Assembly (NCBI GenBank): GCA_963932145.1 | Contig: OZ010611.1 | Span: 57,235,292 to 57,299,291 of the forward strand | Length of the DNA stretch: 64,000 nucleotides | Origin: Acanthosepion lycidas | Lineage: Eukaryota; Mollusca; Cephalopoda; Sepiida; Sepiidae | Direction of reading: 5' to 3' | In this document: piece by piece, positions 48,523 to 61,110 of the stretch | Numbering within the stretch: the stretch's first letter is position 1 | Layout: each line of letters starts with the position of its first letter | The notes under the pieces: model-generated | What the model was told of the DNA's origin: nothing | Databases searched by the model: none | What the model saw: the letters and a program-made list of their open reading frames with translations, nothing else | Made by a program: the position numbers and the translations under genes

Positions 48523-50540
48523 ATGTAGAGGCTAGGCCCCTTTCTAATCTTGGTTGAAATTATTTTTCATTCTAAGTCATAGAAATGGAGTAGCGTGCAA
48601 TGGTGTCGTCTCATACAACAGTGAGTTAGGAGAAAAAATTTGTTGGCACAAAATGGGTGATCAGTGTTTATTCTCTTCTGTTTGTGCCTTGTCTTTAGCT
48701 TTTTCTTCTATATTTAACTTTATGTAGAGGCTAGGCCCCTTTCTAAATCTTGGTTGAAATTATTTTTCATTCTAATTCATAGAAATGGAGTAGTGTGCAA
48801 TGGTGTCGTCTCATACAACAGTGAGTTAGGAGAAAAAATTTGTGGGCACAAAATGGGTGATCAGTGTCTTATTCTCTTCTGTTTGTGCCTTGTCTTTAGC
48901 TTTTTCTTCTACATTTAACTTTATGTAGAGGCTAGGCCCCCCTCTAAATCTTGGTTGAAATTATTTTTCATTGTAATTAATAGAAATGGAGTAGCGTGCA
49001 ATGGTGTCGTCTCATACAACAGTGAGTTAGGAGAAAAAATTTGTGGGCACAAAATGGGTGATCAGTGTCTTATTCTCTTCTGTTTGTGCCTTGTCTTTAG
49101 CTTTTTCTTCTATATTTAACTTTATGTAGAGGCTAGGCCCCCCTCTAAATCTTGGTTGAAATTATTTTTCATTCTAATTCATAGAAATGGAGTAGCGTGC
49201 AATGGTGTCGTCTCATACAACAGTGAGTTAGGAGAAAAAATTTGTGGGCACAAAATGGGTGATCAGTGTCTTATTCTCTTCTGTTTATGCCTTGTCTTTA
49301 GCTTTTTCTTCTATATTTAACTTTATGTAGAGACTAGGCCCCTTTCTAAATCTTGGTTGAAATTATTTTTCATTCTAATTCATAGAAATGGAGTAGCGTG
49401 CAATGGTGTCGTCTCATACAACAGTGAGTTAGGAGAAAAAATTTGTGGGCACAAAATGGGTGATCAGTGTCTTATTCTCTTCTGTTTGTGCCTTGTCTTT
49501 AGCTTTTTCTTCTATATTTAACTTTATGTAGAGACTAGGCCCCTTTCTAAATCTTGGTTGAAATTATTTTTCATTCTAATTCATAGAAATGGAGTAGCGT
49601 GCAATGGTGTCGTCTCATACAACAGTGAGTTAGGAGAAAAAATTTGTGGGCACAAAATGGGTGATCAGTGTCTTATTCTCTTCTGTTTGTGCCTTGTCTT
49701 TAGCTTTTTCTTCTATATTTAACTTTATGAAGATGCTAGGACCCCTCTAAATCTTGGTTGAAATTATTTTTCATTCTAATTCATAGAAATGGAGTAGCGT
49801 GCAATGGTGTCATCTCATACAACAGTGAGTTAGGAGAAAAAATTTGTGGGCACAAAATGGGTGATCAGTGTCTTATTCTCTTCTGTTTGTGCCTTGTCTT
49901 TAGCTTTTTCTTCTATATTTAACTTTATGTAGAGGCTAGGCCCCTTTCTAAATCTTGGTTGAAATTATTTTTCATTCTAATTCATAGAAATGGAGTAGTG
50001 TGCAATGGTGTCATCTGATACAACAGTGAGTTAGGAGAAAAAATTTGTGGGCACAAAATGGGTGATCAGTGTCTTATTCTCTTCTGTTTGTGCCTTGTCT
50101 TTAGCTTTTTCTTCTATATTTAACTTTATGTAGAGGCTAGGCCACTTTCTAAATCTTGGTTGAAATTATTTTTCATTCTAATTAATAGAAATGGAGTAGC
50201 GTGCAATGATGTCGTGTCATACAACAGTGAGTTAGGAGAAAAAATTTGTTCGCACAAAATGGGTGATCAGTGTCTTATTCTCTTCTGTTTGTGCCTTGTC
50301 TTTAGCTTTTTCTTCTATATTTAACTTTATGTAGAGGCTAGGCCCCCTTCTAAATCTTGGTTGAAATTATTTTTCATTCTAATTAATAGAAATGGAGTAG
50401 CGTGCAATGTTGTCGTCTCATACAACAGTGAGTTAGGAGAAAAAATTTGTTCGCACAAAATGGGTGATCAGTGTCTTATTCTCTTCTGTTTGTGCCTTGT
50501 CTTTAGCTTTTTCTTCTATATTTAACTTTATGTAGAGGCT
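48520..50540 (+). repeat. Near-consensus B monomers
   Basis: About ten monomers with few variants, among them TCTAAGTCATAG near 48,572, TCATTGTAATTAATAG near 48,969, ATGAAGATGCTAGGACCCC near 49,727 and AATGATGTCGTGTC near 50,206. No longer repeat block was traced. No other content is seen. Confidence 0.75.
49321..49722 (+). repeat. Second perfect adjacent monomer duplicate
   Basis: Two consecutive 201-bp monomers that both begin ATGTAGAGACTAGGCCCC (about 49,325 and 49,526) read the same throughout. The surrounding monomers (48.9-50.1 kb) are also close to the B consensus, so identity here is weaker evidence of recent duplication than at 48.1-48.5 kb. Confidence 0.8.
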
Positions 50541-50549
50541 AGGCCCCTT

Positions 50550-53500
50550 TCTAAATCTTGGTTGAAATTATTTTACATTCTAATGATTAGAAATGGAGTA
50601 GCGTGCAATGGTGTCGTCTCATACAACAGTGAATTAGGAGAAAAAATTTGTGGGCACAAAATGGGTGATCAGTGTCTTATTCTCTTCTGTTTGTGCCTTG
50701 ACTTTAGCTTTTTCTTCTATATTTAAATTTATGTAGAGGTTAGGCCCCTTTCTAAATCTTGGTTGAAATTATTTTTCATTCTAATTCATAGAAATGGAGT
50801 AGCGTGCAATGGTGTCATCTCATACAACAGTGAGTTAGGAGAAAAAATTTGTGGGCACAAAATGGGTGATCAGTGTCTTATTCTCTTCTGTTCGTGCCTT
50901 GTCTTTAGCTTTTTCTTCTATATTTAACTTTATGTAGAGGCTAGGCCCCATTCTAAATCTTGGTTGAAATTATTTTTCATTCTAATTCATAGAAATGGAG
51001 TAGCGTGCAATGATGTCGTCTCATACAACAGTGAGTTGGAGAAAAAATTTGTGGGCACAAAATGGGTGATCAGTGTCTTATTCTCTTCTGTTTGTGCCTT
51101 GTCTTTAGCTTTTTCGTCTATATTTAACTTTATGTAGAGACTAGGCCCCTTTCTAAATCTTGGTTGAAATTATTTTTCATTCTAATTCATAGAAATGGAG
51201 TAGCGTGCAATGGTGTCGTCTCATACAACAGTGAGTTAGGAGAAAAAATTTGTTGGCACAAAATTGGTGATCAGTGTCTTATTTTCTTCTGTTTGTCCCT
51301 TGTCTTTAGCTTTTTCTTCTATATTTAACTTTATGTAGATGCTAGGCCCCTTTATAAATCTTCGTTGAAATTATTTTTCATTCTAATTCATAGAAATGGA
51401 GTAGCGTGCAATGGTGTCGTCTCATACAACAGTGAGTTGGAGAAAAAATTTGTGGGCACAAAATGGGTGATCAGTGTCTTATTCTCTTCTGTTTGTGCCT
51501 TGTCTTTAGCTTTTTCTTTCTATATTTAACTTTATGTAGAAGCTAGGCCCCTTTCTAAATCTTGTTTGAAATTATTTTTCATTCTAATTCATAGAAATGG
51601 AGTAGCGTGCAATGGTGTCGTCTCATACAACAGTGGGTTAGGAGAAAAAATTTGTTGGCACAAAATGGGTGATCAGTGTCTTATTCTCTTCTGTTTGTGC
51701 CTTGTCTTTAGCTTTTTCTTCTATATTTAACTTTATGTAGAGGCTAGGCCCCTTTCTAAATCTTGGTTGAAATTATTTTTAATTTTAATTCATAGAAATG
51801 GAGTAGCGTGCAATGGTGTCGTCTCATACAACAGTGAGTTAGGAGAAAAAATTTGTGGGCACAAAATGGGTGATCAGTGTCTTATTCTCTTCTGTTTGTG
51901 CCTTGTCTTTAGCTTTTTCTTCTATATTTAACTTTATGTAGAGACTAGGCCCCTTTCTAAATCTTGGTTGAAATTATTTTTCATTCTAATTCATAGAAAT
52001 GGAGTAGCGTGCAATGGTGTCTTCTCATAGAACAGTGAGTTAGGAGAAAAAATTTGTGGGCACAAAATGGGTGATCAGTGTCTTATTTTCTTCTGTTTGT
52101 CCCTTGTCTTTAGCTTTTTCTTCTATATTTAACTTTATGTAGATGCTAGGCCCCTTTATAAATCTTCGTTGAAATTATTTTTCATTCTAATTCATAGAAA
52201 TGGAGTAGCGTGCAATGGTGTCGTCTCATACAACAGTGAGTTGGAGAAAAAATTTGTGGGCACAAAATGGGTGATCAGTGTCTTATTCTCTTCTGTTTGT
52301 GCCTTGTCTTTAGCTTTTTCTTTCTATATTTAACTTTATGTAGAAGCTAGGCCCCTTTCTAAATCTTGTTTGAAATTATTTTTCATTCTAATTCATAGAA
52401 ATGGAGTAGCGTGCAATGGTGTCGTCTCATACAACAGTGGGTTAGGAGAAAAAATTTGTTGGCACAAAATGGGTGATCAGTGTCTTATTCTCTTCTGTTT
52501 GTGCCTTGTCTTTAGCTTTTTCTTCTATATTTAACTTTATGTAGAGGCTAGGCCACTTTCTAAATCTTGGTTGAAATTATTTTTCATTCTAATTCATAGA
52601 AATGGAGTAGCGTGCAATGGTGTCGTCTCATACAACAGTGAGTTAGGAGAATATATTTGTGGGCACAATATGGGTGATCAGTGTCTTATTCTCTTCTGTT
52701 TGTGCCTTGTCTTTAGCTTTTTCTTCTATATTTAACTTTATGTAGAGGCTAGGCCCCCCTCTAAATCTTGGTTGAAATTATTTTTCATTCTAATTCATAG
52801 AAATGGAGTAGCGTGCAATGGTATCGTCTCATACAACAGTGAGTTAGGAGAAAAAATTTGTGGGCACAAAATGGGTGATCAGTGTCTTATTCACTTCTGT
52901 TTGTGCCTTGTCTTTAGCTTTTTCTTCTATATTTAACTTTATGTAGAGGCTAGGCCCCTTTCTAAATCTCGGTTGAAATTATTTTTCAATCTAATTCATA
53001 GAAATGGAGTAGCGTGCAATGGTGTCATCTCATACAACAGTGAGTTAGGAGAAAAAATTTGTGGGCACAAAATGGGTGATCAGTGTCTTATTCTCTTCTG
53101 TTCGTGCCTTGTCTTTAGCTGTTTCTTCTATATTTAACTTTATGTAGAGGCTAGGCCCCTTTCTAAATCTTGGTTGAAATTATTTTTCATTCTAATTCAT
53201 AGAAATGGAGTAGCGTGCAATGGTGTCGTCTCATACAACAGTGAGTTAGGAGAAAAAATTTGTGGGCACAAAATGGGTGATCAGTGTCTTATTCTCTTCT
53301 GTTTGTGCCTTGTCTTTAGCTTTTTCTTCTATATTTAACTTTATGTAGAGGCTAGGCCCCTTTCTAAATCTTGGTTGAAATTTTTTTTCATTCTAATTCA
53401 TAGAAATGGAGTAGCGTGCAATGGTGTCATCTCATACAACAGTGAGTTAGGAGAAAAAATTTGTGGGCACAAAATGGGTGATCAGTGTCTTATTCTCTTC

Positions 53501-53560
53501 TGTTCGTGCCTTGTCTTTAGCTGTTTCTTCTATATTTAACTTTATGTAGAGGCTAGGCCC
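50550..53560 (+). repeat. Fifteen-monomer HOR, copy 1 (offset 3,013)
   Basis: A 3.0-kb block recurs at 53.56-56.58 kb. Ordered shared markers: CAGTGAATTAGG near 50,630/53,643; CTGTTCGTGCC; GGCCCCATTC; AATGATGTCG near 51,009/54,022; TTTTTCGTC; ATTTTCTTCTG with TTTGTCCCTTG at 51,281/54,295 and 52,085/55,098; GAATATATTTG near 52,649/55,662; and GAAATTTTTTTTC near 53,378/56,391. Inside the block, four monomers at 51.26-52.07 kb are repeated at 52.07-52.87 kb with an offset of 804 bp. Confidence 0.9.
53172..53372 (+). repeat. Representative family B monomer (201 bp)
   Basis: This monomer is close to the B consensus. Relative to A it has CAACAG for CAACTG, TTAGGAG for TTAGTAG, six A's instead of five, TAGC for the commoner A form TACC, AACTTTATG for AACATTATG, GGCTAGG for GGCAAGG, CCCCTTTCT for CCCCCCTCT, and CTTGGTTG for CTGGATTG. 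Because 201 is divisible by three, the reading frame is kept from one monomer to the next, unlike family A. Confidence 0.92.
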
Positions 53561-56500
53561 CCCTCTAAATCTTGGTTGAAATTATTTTTCATTCTAATTA
53601 ATAGAAATGGAGTAGCGTGCAATGGTGTCGTCTCATACAACAGTGAATTAGGAGAAAAAATTTGTGGGCACAAAATGGGTGATCAGTGTCTTATTCTCTT
53701 CTGTTTGTGCCTTGACTTTAGCTTTTTCTTCTATATTTAAATTTATGTAGAGGCTAGGCCCCTTTCTAAATCTTGGTTGAAATTATTTTTCATTCTAATT
53801 CATAGAAATGGAGTAGCGTGCAATGGTGTCATCTCATACAACAGTGAGTTAGGAGAAAAAATTTGTGGGCACAAAATAGGTGATCAGTGTCTTATTCTCT
53901 TCTGTTCGTGCCTTGTCTTTAGCTTTTTCTTCTATATTTAACTTTATGTAGAGGCTAGGCCCCATTCTAAATCTTGGTTGAAATTATTTTTCATTCTAAT
54001 TCATAGAAATGGAGTAGCGTGCAATGATGTCGTCTCATACAACAGTGAGTTGGAGAAAAAATTTGTGGGCACAAAATGGGTGATCAGTGTCTTATTCTCT
54101 TCTGTTTGTGCCTTGTCTTTAGCTTTTTCGTCTATATTTAACTTTATGTAGAGACTAGGCCCCTTTCTAAATCTTGGTTGAAATTATTTTTCATTCTAAT
54201 TCATAGAAATGGAGTAGCGTGCAATGGTGTCGTCTCATACAACAGTGAGTTAGGAGAAAAAATTTGTTGGCACAAAATGGGTGATCAGTGTCTTATTTTC
54301 TTCTGTTTGTCCCTTGTCTTTAGCTTTTTCTTCTATATTTAACTTTATGTAGATGCTAGGCCCCTTTATAAATCTTCGTTGAAATTATTTTTCATTCTAA
54401 TTCATAGAAATGGAGTAGCGTGCAATGGTGTCGTCTCATACAACAGTGAGTTGGAGAAAAAATTTGTGGGCACAAAATGGGTGATCAGTGTCTTATTCTC
54501 TTCTGTTTGTGCCTTGTCTTTAGCTTTTTCTTTCTATATTTAACTTTATGTAGAATCTAGGCCCCTTTCTAAATCTTGTTTGAAATTATTTTTCATTCTA
54601 ATTCATAGAAATGGAGTAGCGTGCAATGGTGTCGTCTCAGACAACAGTGGGTTAGGAGAAAAAATTTGTTGGCACAAAATGGGTGATAAGTGTCTTATTC
54701 TCTTCTGTTTGTGCCTTGTCTTTAGCTTTTTCTTCTATATTTAACTTTATGTAGATGCTAGACCCCTTTATAAATCTTGGTTGAAATTATTTTTCATTCT
54801 AATTCATAGAAATGGAGTAGCGTGCAATGGTGTCGTCTCATACAACAGTGAGTTGGAGAAAAAATTTGTGGGCACAAAATGGGTGATCAGTGTCTTATTC
54901 TCTTCTGTTTGTGCCTTGTCTTTAGCTTTTTCGTCTATATTTAACTTTATGTAGAAACTAGGCCCCTTTCTAAATCTTGGTTGAAATTATTTTTCATTCT
55001 AATTCATAGAAATAGAGTAGCGTGCAATGGTGTCGTCTCATACAACAGTGAGTTAGGAGAAAAAATTTGTTGGCACAAAATGGGTGATCAGTGTCTTATT
55101 TTCTTCTGTTTGTCCCTTGTCTTTAGCTTTTTCTTCTATATTTAACTTTATGTAGATGCTAGGCCCCTTTATAAATCTTCGTTGAAATTATTTTTCATTC
55201 TAATTCATAGAAATGGAGTAGCGTGCAATGGTGTCGTCTCATACAACAGTGAGTTGGAGAAAAAATTTGTGGGCACAAAATGAGTGATCAGTGTCTTATT
55301 CTCTTCTGTTTGTGCCTTGTCTTTAGCTTTTTCTTTCTATATTTAACTTTATGTAGAAGCTAGGCCCCTTTCTAAATCTTGTTTGAAATTATTTTTCATT
55401 CTAATTCATAGAAATGGAGTAGCGTGCAATGGTGTTGTCTCATACAACAGTGGGTTAGGAGGAAAAATTTGTTGGCACAAAATGGGTGATCAGTGTCTTA
55501 TTCTCTTCTGTTTGTGCCTTGTCTTTAGCTTTTTCTTCTATATTTAACTTTATGTAGAGGCTAGGCCACTTTCTAAATCTTGGTTGAAATTATTTTTCAT
55601 TCTAATTCATAGAAATGGAGTAGCGTGCAATGGTGTCGTCTCATACAACAGTGAGTTAGGAGAATATATTTGTGGGCACAATATGGGTGATCAGTGTCTT
55701 ATTCTCTTCTGTTTGTGCCTTGTCTTTAGCTTTTTCTTCTATATTTAACTTTATGTAGAGGCTAGGCCCCCCTCTAAATCTTGGTTGAAATTATTTTTCA
55801 TTCTAATTCATAGAAATGGAGTAGCGTGCAATGGTATCGTCTCATACAACAGTGAGTTAGGAGAAAAAATTTGTGGGCACAAAATGGGTGATCAGTGTCT
55901 TATTCTCTTCTGTTTGTGCCTTGTCTTTAGCTTTTTCTTCTATATTTAACTTTATGTAGAGGCTAGGCCCCTTTCTAAATCTTGGTTGAAATTATTTTTC
56001 ATTCTAATTCATAGAAATGGAGTAGCGTGCAATGGTGTCATCTCATACAATAGTGAGTTAGGAGAAAAAATTTGTGGGCACAAAATGGGTGATCAGTGTC
56101 TTATTCTCTTCTGTTCGTGCCTTGTCTTTAGCTGTTTCTTCTATATTTAACTTTATGTAGAGGCTAGGCCACTTTCTAAATCTTGGTTGAAATTATTTTT
56201 CATTCTAATTCATAGAAATGGAGTAGCGTGCAATGGTGTCGTCTCATACAACAGTGAGTTAGGAGAAAAAATTTGTGGGCACAAAATGGGTGATCAGTGT
56301 CTTATTCTCTTCTGTTTGTGCCTTGTCTTTAGCTTTTTCTTCTATATTTAACTTTATGTAGAGGCTAGGCCCCTTTCTAAATCTTGGTTGAAATTTTTTT
56401 TCATTCTAATTCATAGAAATGGAGTAGCGTGCAATGGTGTCATCTCATACAACAGTGAGTTAGGAGAAAAAATTTGTGGGCACAAAATGGGTGATCAGTG

Positions 56501-56580
56501 TCTTATTCTCTTCTGTTCGTGCCTTGTCTTTAGCTTTTTCTTCTATATTTAATTTTATGTAGAGGCTAGGCCCCTTTCTA
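53560..56580 (+). repeat. Fifteen-monomer HOR, copy 2
   Basis: This is the second copy of 50.55-53.56 kb at a constant 3,013-bp offset. Local differences include TCTAATTAATAG near 53,592 where copy 1 has the TCTAATGATTAG palindrome, GTAGAATCTAGG near 54,550 against GTAGAAGCTAGG near 51,537, and two monomers near 54.66-55.07 kb that are out of step with copy 1. The differences look like patch conversion after duplication. Confidence 0.88.
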
Positions 56581-58460
56581 AATCTTGGTTGAAATTATTT
56601 TTCTTTCTAATTCATAGAAATGGAGTAGCGTGCAATGGTGTCATCTCATACAACAGTGAGTTAGGAGAAAAAATTTCTGGGCACAAAATGGGTGATCAGT
56701 GCCTTATTCTCTTCTGTTTGTGCCTTGTCTTTAGCTTTTTCTTCTATATTTAACTTTATGTAGAGGCTAGGCCCCTTTCTAAATCTTGGTTGAAATTATT
56801 TTTCATTCTAATTCATAGAAATGGAGTAGCGTGCAATGGTGTCGTCTCATACAACAGTGAGTTAGGAGAAAAAATTTGTGGGCACAAAATGTGTGATCAG
56901 TGACTTATTCTCTTCTGTTTGTGCCTTGTCTTTAACTTTTTCTTCTATATTTAACTTTATGTAGAGGCTAGGCCCCCCTCTAAATCTTGTTTGAAATTAT
57001 TTTTCATTCTAATTAATAGAAATGGAGTAGCGTGCAATGGTGTCGTCTCATACAACAGTGAGTTAGGAGAAAAAATTTGTTCGCACAAAATGGGTGATAA
57101 GTGTCTTATTCTCTTCTGTTTGTGCCTTGTCTTTAGCTTTTTCTTCTATATTTAACTTTATGTAGAGGCTAGGCCCCCCTCTAAATCTTGGTTGAAATTA
57201 TTTTTCATTGTAATTAATAGAAATGGAGTAGCGTGCAATGGTGTCGTCTCATACAACAGTGAGTTAGAAGAAAAAATTTGTGGGCACAAAATGTGTGATC
57301 AGTGTCTTATTCTCTTCTGTTTGTGCCTTGTGTTTAGCTTTTTCTTCTATATTTAACTTTATGTAGAGGCTAGGCCCCTTTCTAAATCTTGGTTAAAATT
57401 ATTTTTCATTCTAATGATTAGAAATGGAGTAGCGTGCAATGGTGTCGTCTCATACAACAGTGAATTAGGAGAAAAAATTTGTGGGCACAAAATGGGTGAT
57501 CAGTGTCTTATTCTCTTCTGTTTGTGCCTTGACTTTAGCTTTTTCTTCTATATTTAAATTTATGTAGAGGCTAGGCCCCTTTCCAAATCTTGGTTGAAAT
57601 TATTTTTCATTCTAATTCATAGAAATGGAGTAGCGTGCAATGGTGTCATCTCATACAACAGTGAGTTAGGAGAAAAAATTTGTGGGCACAAAATGGGTGA
57701 TCAGTGTCTTATTCTCTTCTGTTCGTGCCTTCTCTTTAGCTTTTTCTTCTATATTTAACTTTATGTAGAGGCTAGGCCCCATTCTAAATCTTGGTTGAAA
57801 TTATTTTTCATTCTAATTCATAGAAATGGAGTAGCGTGCAATGGTGTCGTCTCATACAACAGTGAGTTAGGAGAAAAAATTTGTGGGCACAAAATGGGTG
57901 ATCAGTGTCTTATTCTCTTCTGTTTGTGCCTTGTCTTTAGCTTTTTCTTCTATATTTAACTTTATGTAGAGGCTAGGCCCCACTCTAAATCTTGGTTGAA
58001 ATTATTTTTCATTCTAATTAATAGAAATGGAGTAGCGTGCAATGGTGTCGTCTCATACAACAGTGAGTTAGGAGAAAAAATTTGTTCGCACAAAATGGGT
58101 GATCAGTGACTTATTCTCTTCTGTTTGTGCCTTGTCTTTAGCTTTTTCTTCTATATTTAACTTTATGTAGAGGCTAGGCCCCTTTCTAAATCTTGGTTGA
58201 AATTATTTTTCATTCTAATTCATAGAAATGGAGTAGCGTGCAATGGTGTCGTCTCATACAACAGTGAGTTAGGAGAATATATTTGTGGGCACAAAATGGG
58301 TGATCAGTGTCTTATTCTCTTCTGTTTGTGCCTTGTCTTTAGCTTTTTCTTCTATATTTAACTTTATGTAGAGGCTAGGCCACCCTCTAAATCTTGGTTG
58401 AAATTATTTTTCATTCTAATTAATAGAAATGGAGTAGCGTGCAATGGTGTCGTCTCATAC
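56580..58460 (+). repeat. B monomers linking the 15-mer and 13-mer blocks
   Basis: About nine monomers in register. The stretch at 57.36-57.9 kb, with TTCTAATGATTAGAA at 57,409 and CAGTGAATTAGG, resembles 50.53-51.0 kb (offset 6,831; 34 monomers). The GAATATATTTG monomer near 58,273 resembles those at 60,685 and 63,498. No other content is seen. Confidence 0.77.
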
Positions 58461-61110
58461 AACAGTGAGTTAGGAGAAAAAATTTGTTCGCACAAAATGG
58501 GTGATCAGTGTCTTCTTCTCTTCTGTTTGTGCCTTGTCTTTAGCTTTTTCTTCTATATTAAACTTTATGTAGAGGCTAGGCCCCACTCTAAATCTTGGTT
58601 GAAATTATTTTTCATTCTAATTCATAGAAATGGAGTAGCGTGCAATGGTATCGTCTCATACAACAGTGAGTTAGGAGAAAAAATTTGTGGGCACAAAATG
58701 GGTGATCAGTGTCTTATTCTCTTCTGTTTGTGCCTTGTCTTTAGCTTTTTCTTCTCTATTTAACTTTATGTAGAGACTAGGCCCCTTTCTAAATCTTGGT
58801 TGAAATTATTTTTCATTCTAATTCATAGAAATGGAGATGCGTGCAATGGTGTCGTCTCATAGAACAGTGAGTTAGGAGAAAAAATTTGTGGGCACAAAAT
58901 GGGTGATCAGTGTTTTATTCTTTTCTGTTTGTGCCTTGTCTTTAGCTTTTTCTTCTATATTTAACTTTATGTAGAGGCTAGGCCCCCCTCTAAATCTTAG
59001 TTGAAATTATTTTTCATTCTAATTCATAGAAATGGAATAGCGTGCAATGGTGTCGTCTCATACAACAGTGAGTTAGGAGAAAAAATTTGTTGGCACAAAA
59101 TCGGTGATCAGTGTCTTATTCTCTTCTGTTTGTGCCTTGTCTTTAGCTTTTTCTTCTATATTTAACTTTATGTAGAGGCTAGGCCCCCCTCTAAATCTTG
59201 GTTGAAATTATTTTTCATTCTAATTAATAGAAATGGAGTAGCGTGCAATGGTGTCGTCTCATACAACAGTGAGTTAGGAGAAAAAATTTGTTCGCACAAA
59301 ATGGGTGATCAGTGTCTTATTCTCTTCTGTTTGTGCCTTGTCTTTAGCTTTTTCTTCTATATTTAACTTTATGTAGAGGCTAGGCCCCTTTCTAAATCTT
59401 GGTTGAAATTATTTTTCATTCTAATTCATAGAAATGGAGTAGCGTGCAATGGTGTCATCTCATACAACAGTGAGTTAGGAGAAAAAATTTGTGGGCACAA
59501 AATGGGTGATCAGTGTCTTATTCTCTTCTGTTCGTGCGTTGTCTTTAGCTTTTTCTTCTATATTTAACTTTATGTAGAGGCTAGGCCCCATTCTAAATCT
59601 TAGTTGAAATTATTTTTCATTCTAATTCATAGAAATGGAGTAGCATGCAATGGTGTCGTCTCATACAACAGTGAGTTAGGAGAAAAAATTTGTGGGCACA
59701 AAATGGGTGATCAGTGTCTTATTCTCTTCTGTTTGTGCCTTGTCTTTAGCTTTTTCTTCTATATTTAACTTTATGTAGAGGCTAGGCCCCACTCTAAATC
59801 TTGGTTGAAATTATTTTTCATTCTAATTAATAGAAATGGAGTAGCGTGCAATGGTGTCGTCTCATACAACAGTGAGTTAGGAGAAAAAATTTGTTCGCAC
59901 AAAATGGGTGATCAGTGACTTATTCTCTTCTGTTTGTGCCTTGTCTTTAGCTTTTTCTTCTATATTTAACTTTAAGTAGAGGCAAGGCCCCCCTCTAAAT
60001 CTTGGTTGAAATTATTTTTCATTCTAATTAATAGAAATGGAGTAGCATGCAATGGTGTCGTCTCATAGAACAGTGAGTCAGGAGAAAAAATTTGTGGGCA
60101 CAAAATGGGTGATCAGTGTCTTATTCTCTTCTGTTCGTGCCTTGTCTTTAGCTTTTTCTTCTATATTTAACTTTATGTAGAGGCTAGGCCCCATTCTAAA
60201 TCTTGGTTGAAATTATTTTTCATTCTAATTAATAGAAATGGAGTAGCGTGCAATGGTGTCGTCTCATACAACAGTGAGTTAGGAGAAAAAATTTGTTCGC
60301 ACAAAATGGGTGATCAGTGACTTATTCTCTTCTGTTTGTGCCTTGTCTTTAGCTTTTTCTTCTATATTTAACTTTAAGTAGAGGCAAGGCCCCCCTCTAA
60401 ATCTTGGTTGAAATTATTTTTCATTCTAATTCATAGAAATGGAGTAGCGTGCAATGGTGTCGTCTCATACAACAGTGAGTTAGGAGAAAAAATTTGTTGG
60501 CACAAAATGGGTGATCAGGGTCTTATTCTCTTCTGTTTGTGCCTTGTCTTTAGCTTTTTCTTCTATATTTAACTTTATGTAGAGGCTAGGCCCCTTTCTA
60601 AATCTTGGTTGAAATTATTTTTCATTCTAATTCATAGAAATGGAGTAGCGTGCAATGGTGTCGTCTCATACAACAGTGAGTTAGGAGAATATATTTGTGG
60701 GCACAAAATGGGTGATCAGTGTCTTATTCTCTTCTGTTTGTGCCTTGTCTTTAGCTTTTTCTTCTATATTAAACTTTATGTAGAGGCTAGGCCCCACTCT
60801 AAATCTTGGTTGAAATTATTTTTCATTCTAATTCATAGAAATGGAGTAGCGTGCAATGGTATCGTCTCATACAACAGTGAGTTAGGAGAAAAAATTTGTG
60901 GGCACAAAATGGGTGATCAGTGTCTTATTCTCTTCTGTTTGTGCCTTGTCTTTAGATTTTCTTCTCTATTTAACTTTATGTAGAGACTAGGCCCCTTTCT
61001 AAATCTTGGTTGAAATTATTTTTCATTCTAATTCATAGAAATGGAGTAGCGTGCAATGGTGTCGTCTCATAGAACAGTGAGTTAGGAGAAAAAATTTGTT
61101 CGCACAAAAT
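58460..61110 (+). repeat. Thirteen-monomer HOR, copy 1 (offset 2,612/2,813)
   Basis: TCTTCTTCTC at 58,511, ATGGAGATGCG at 58,831, AAATCGGTG near 59,098, GTTCGTGCGTTG near 59,530 and AGTAGCATGC at 60,041 all recur 2,612 bp later. After about 60.24 kb the matching offset becomes 2,813 bp (for example, the long open frames starting at 60,609 and 63,422 are identical), so copy 2 has one additional monomer. Confidence 0.9.
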
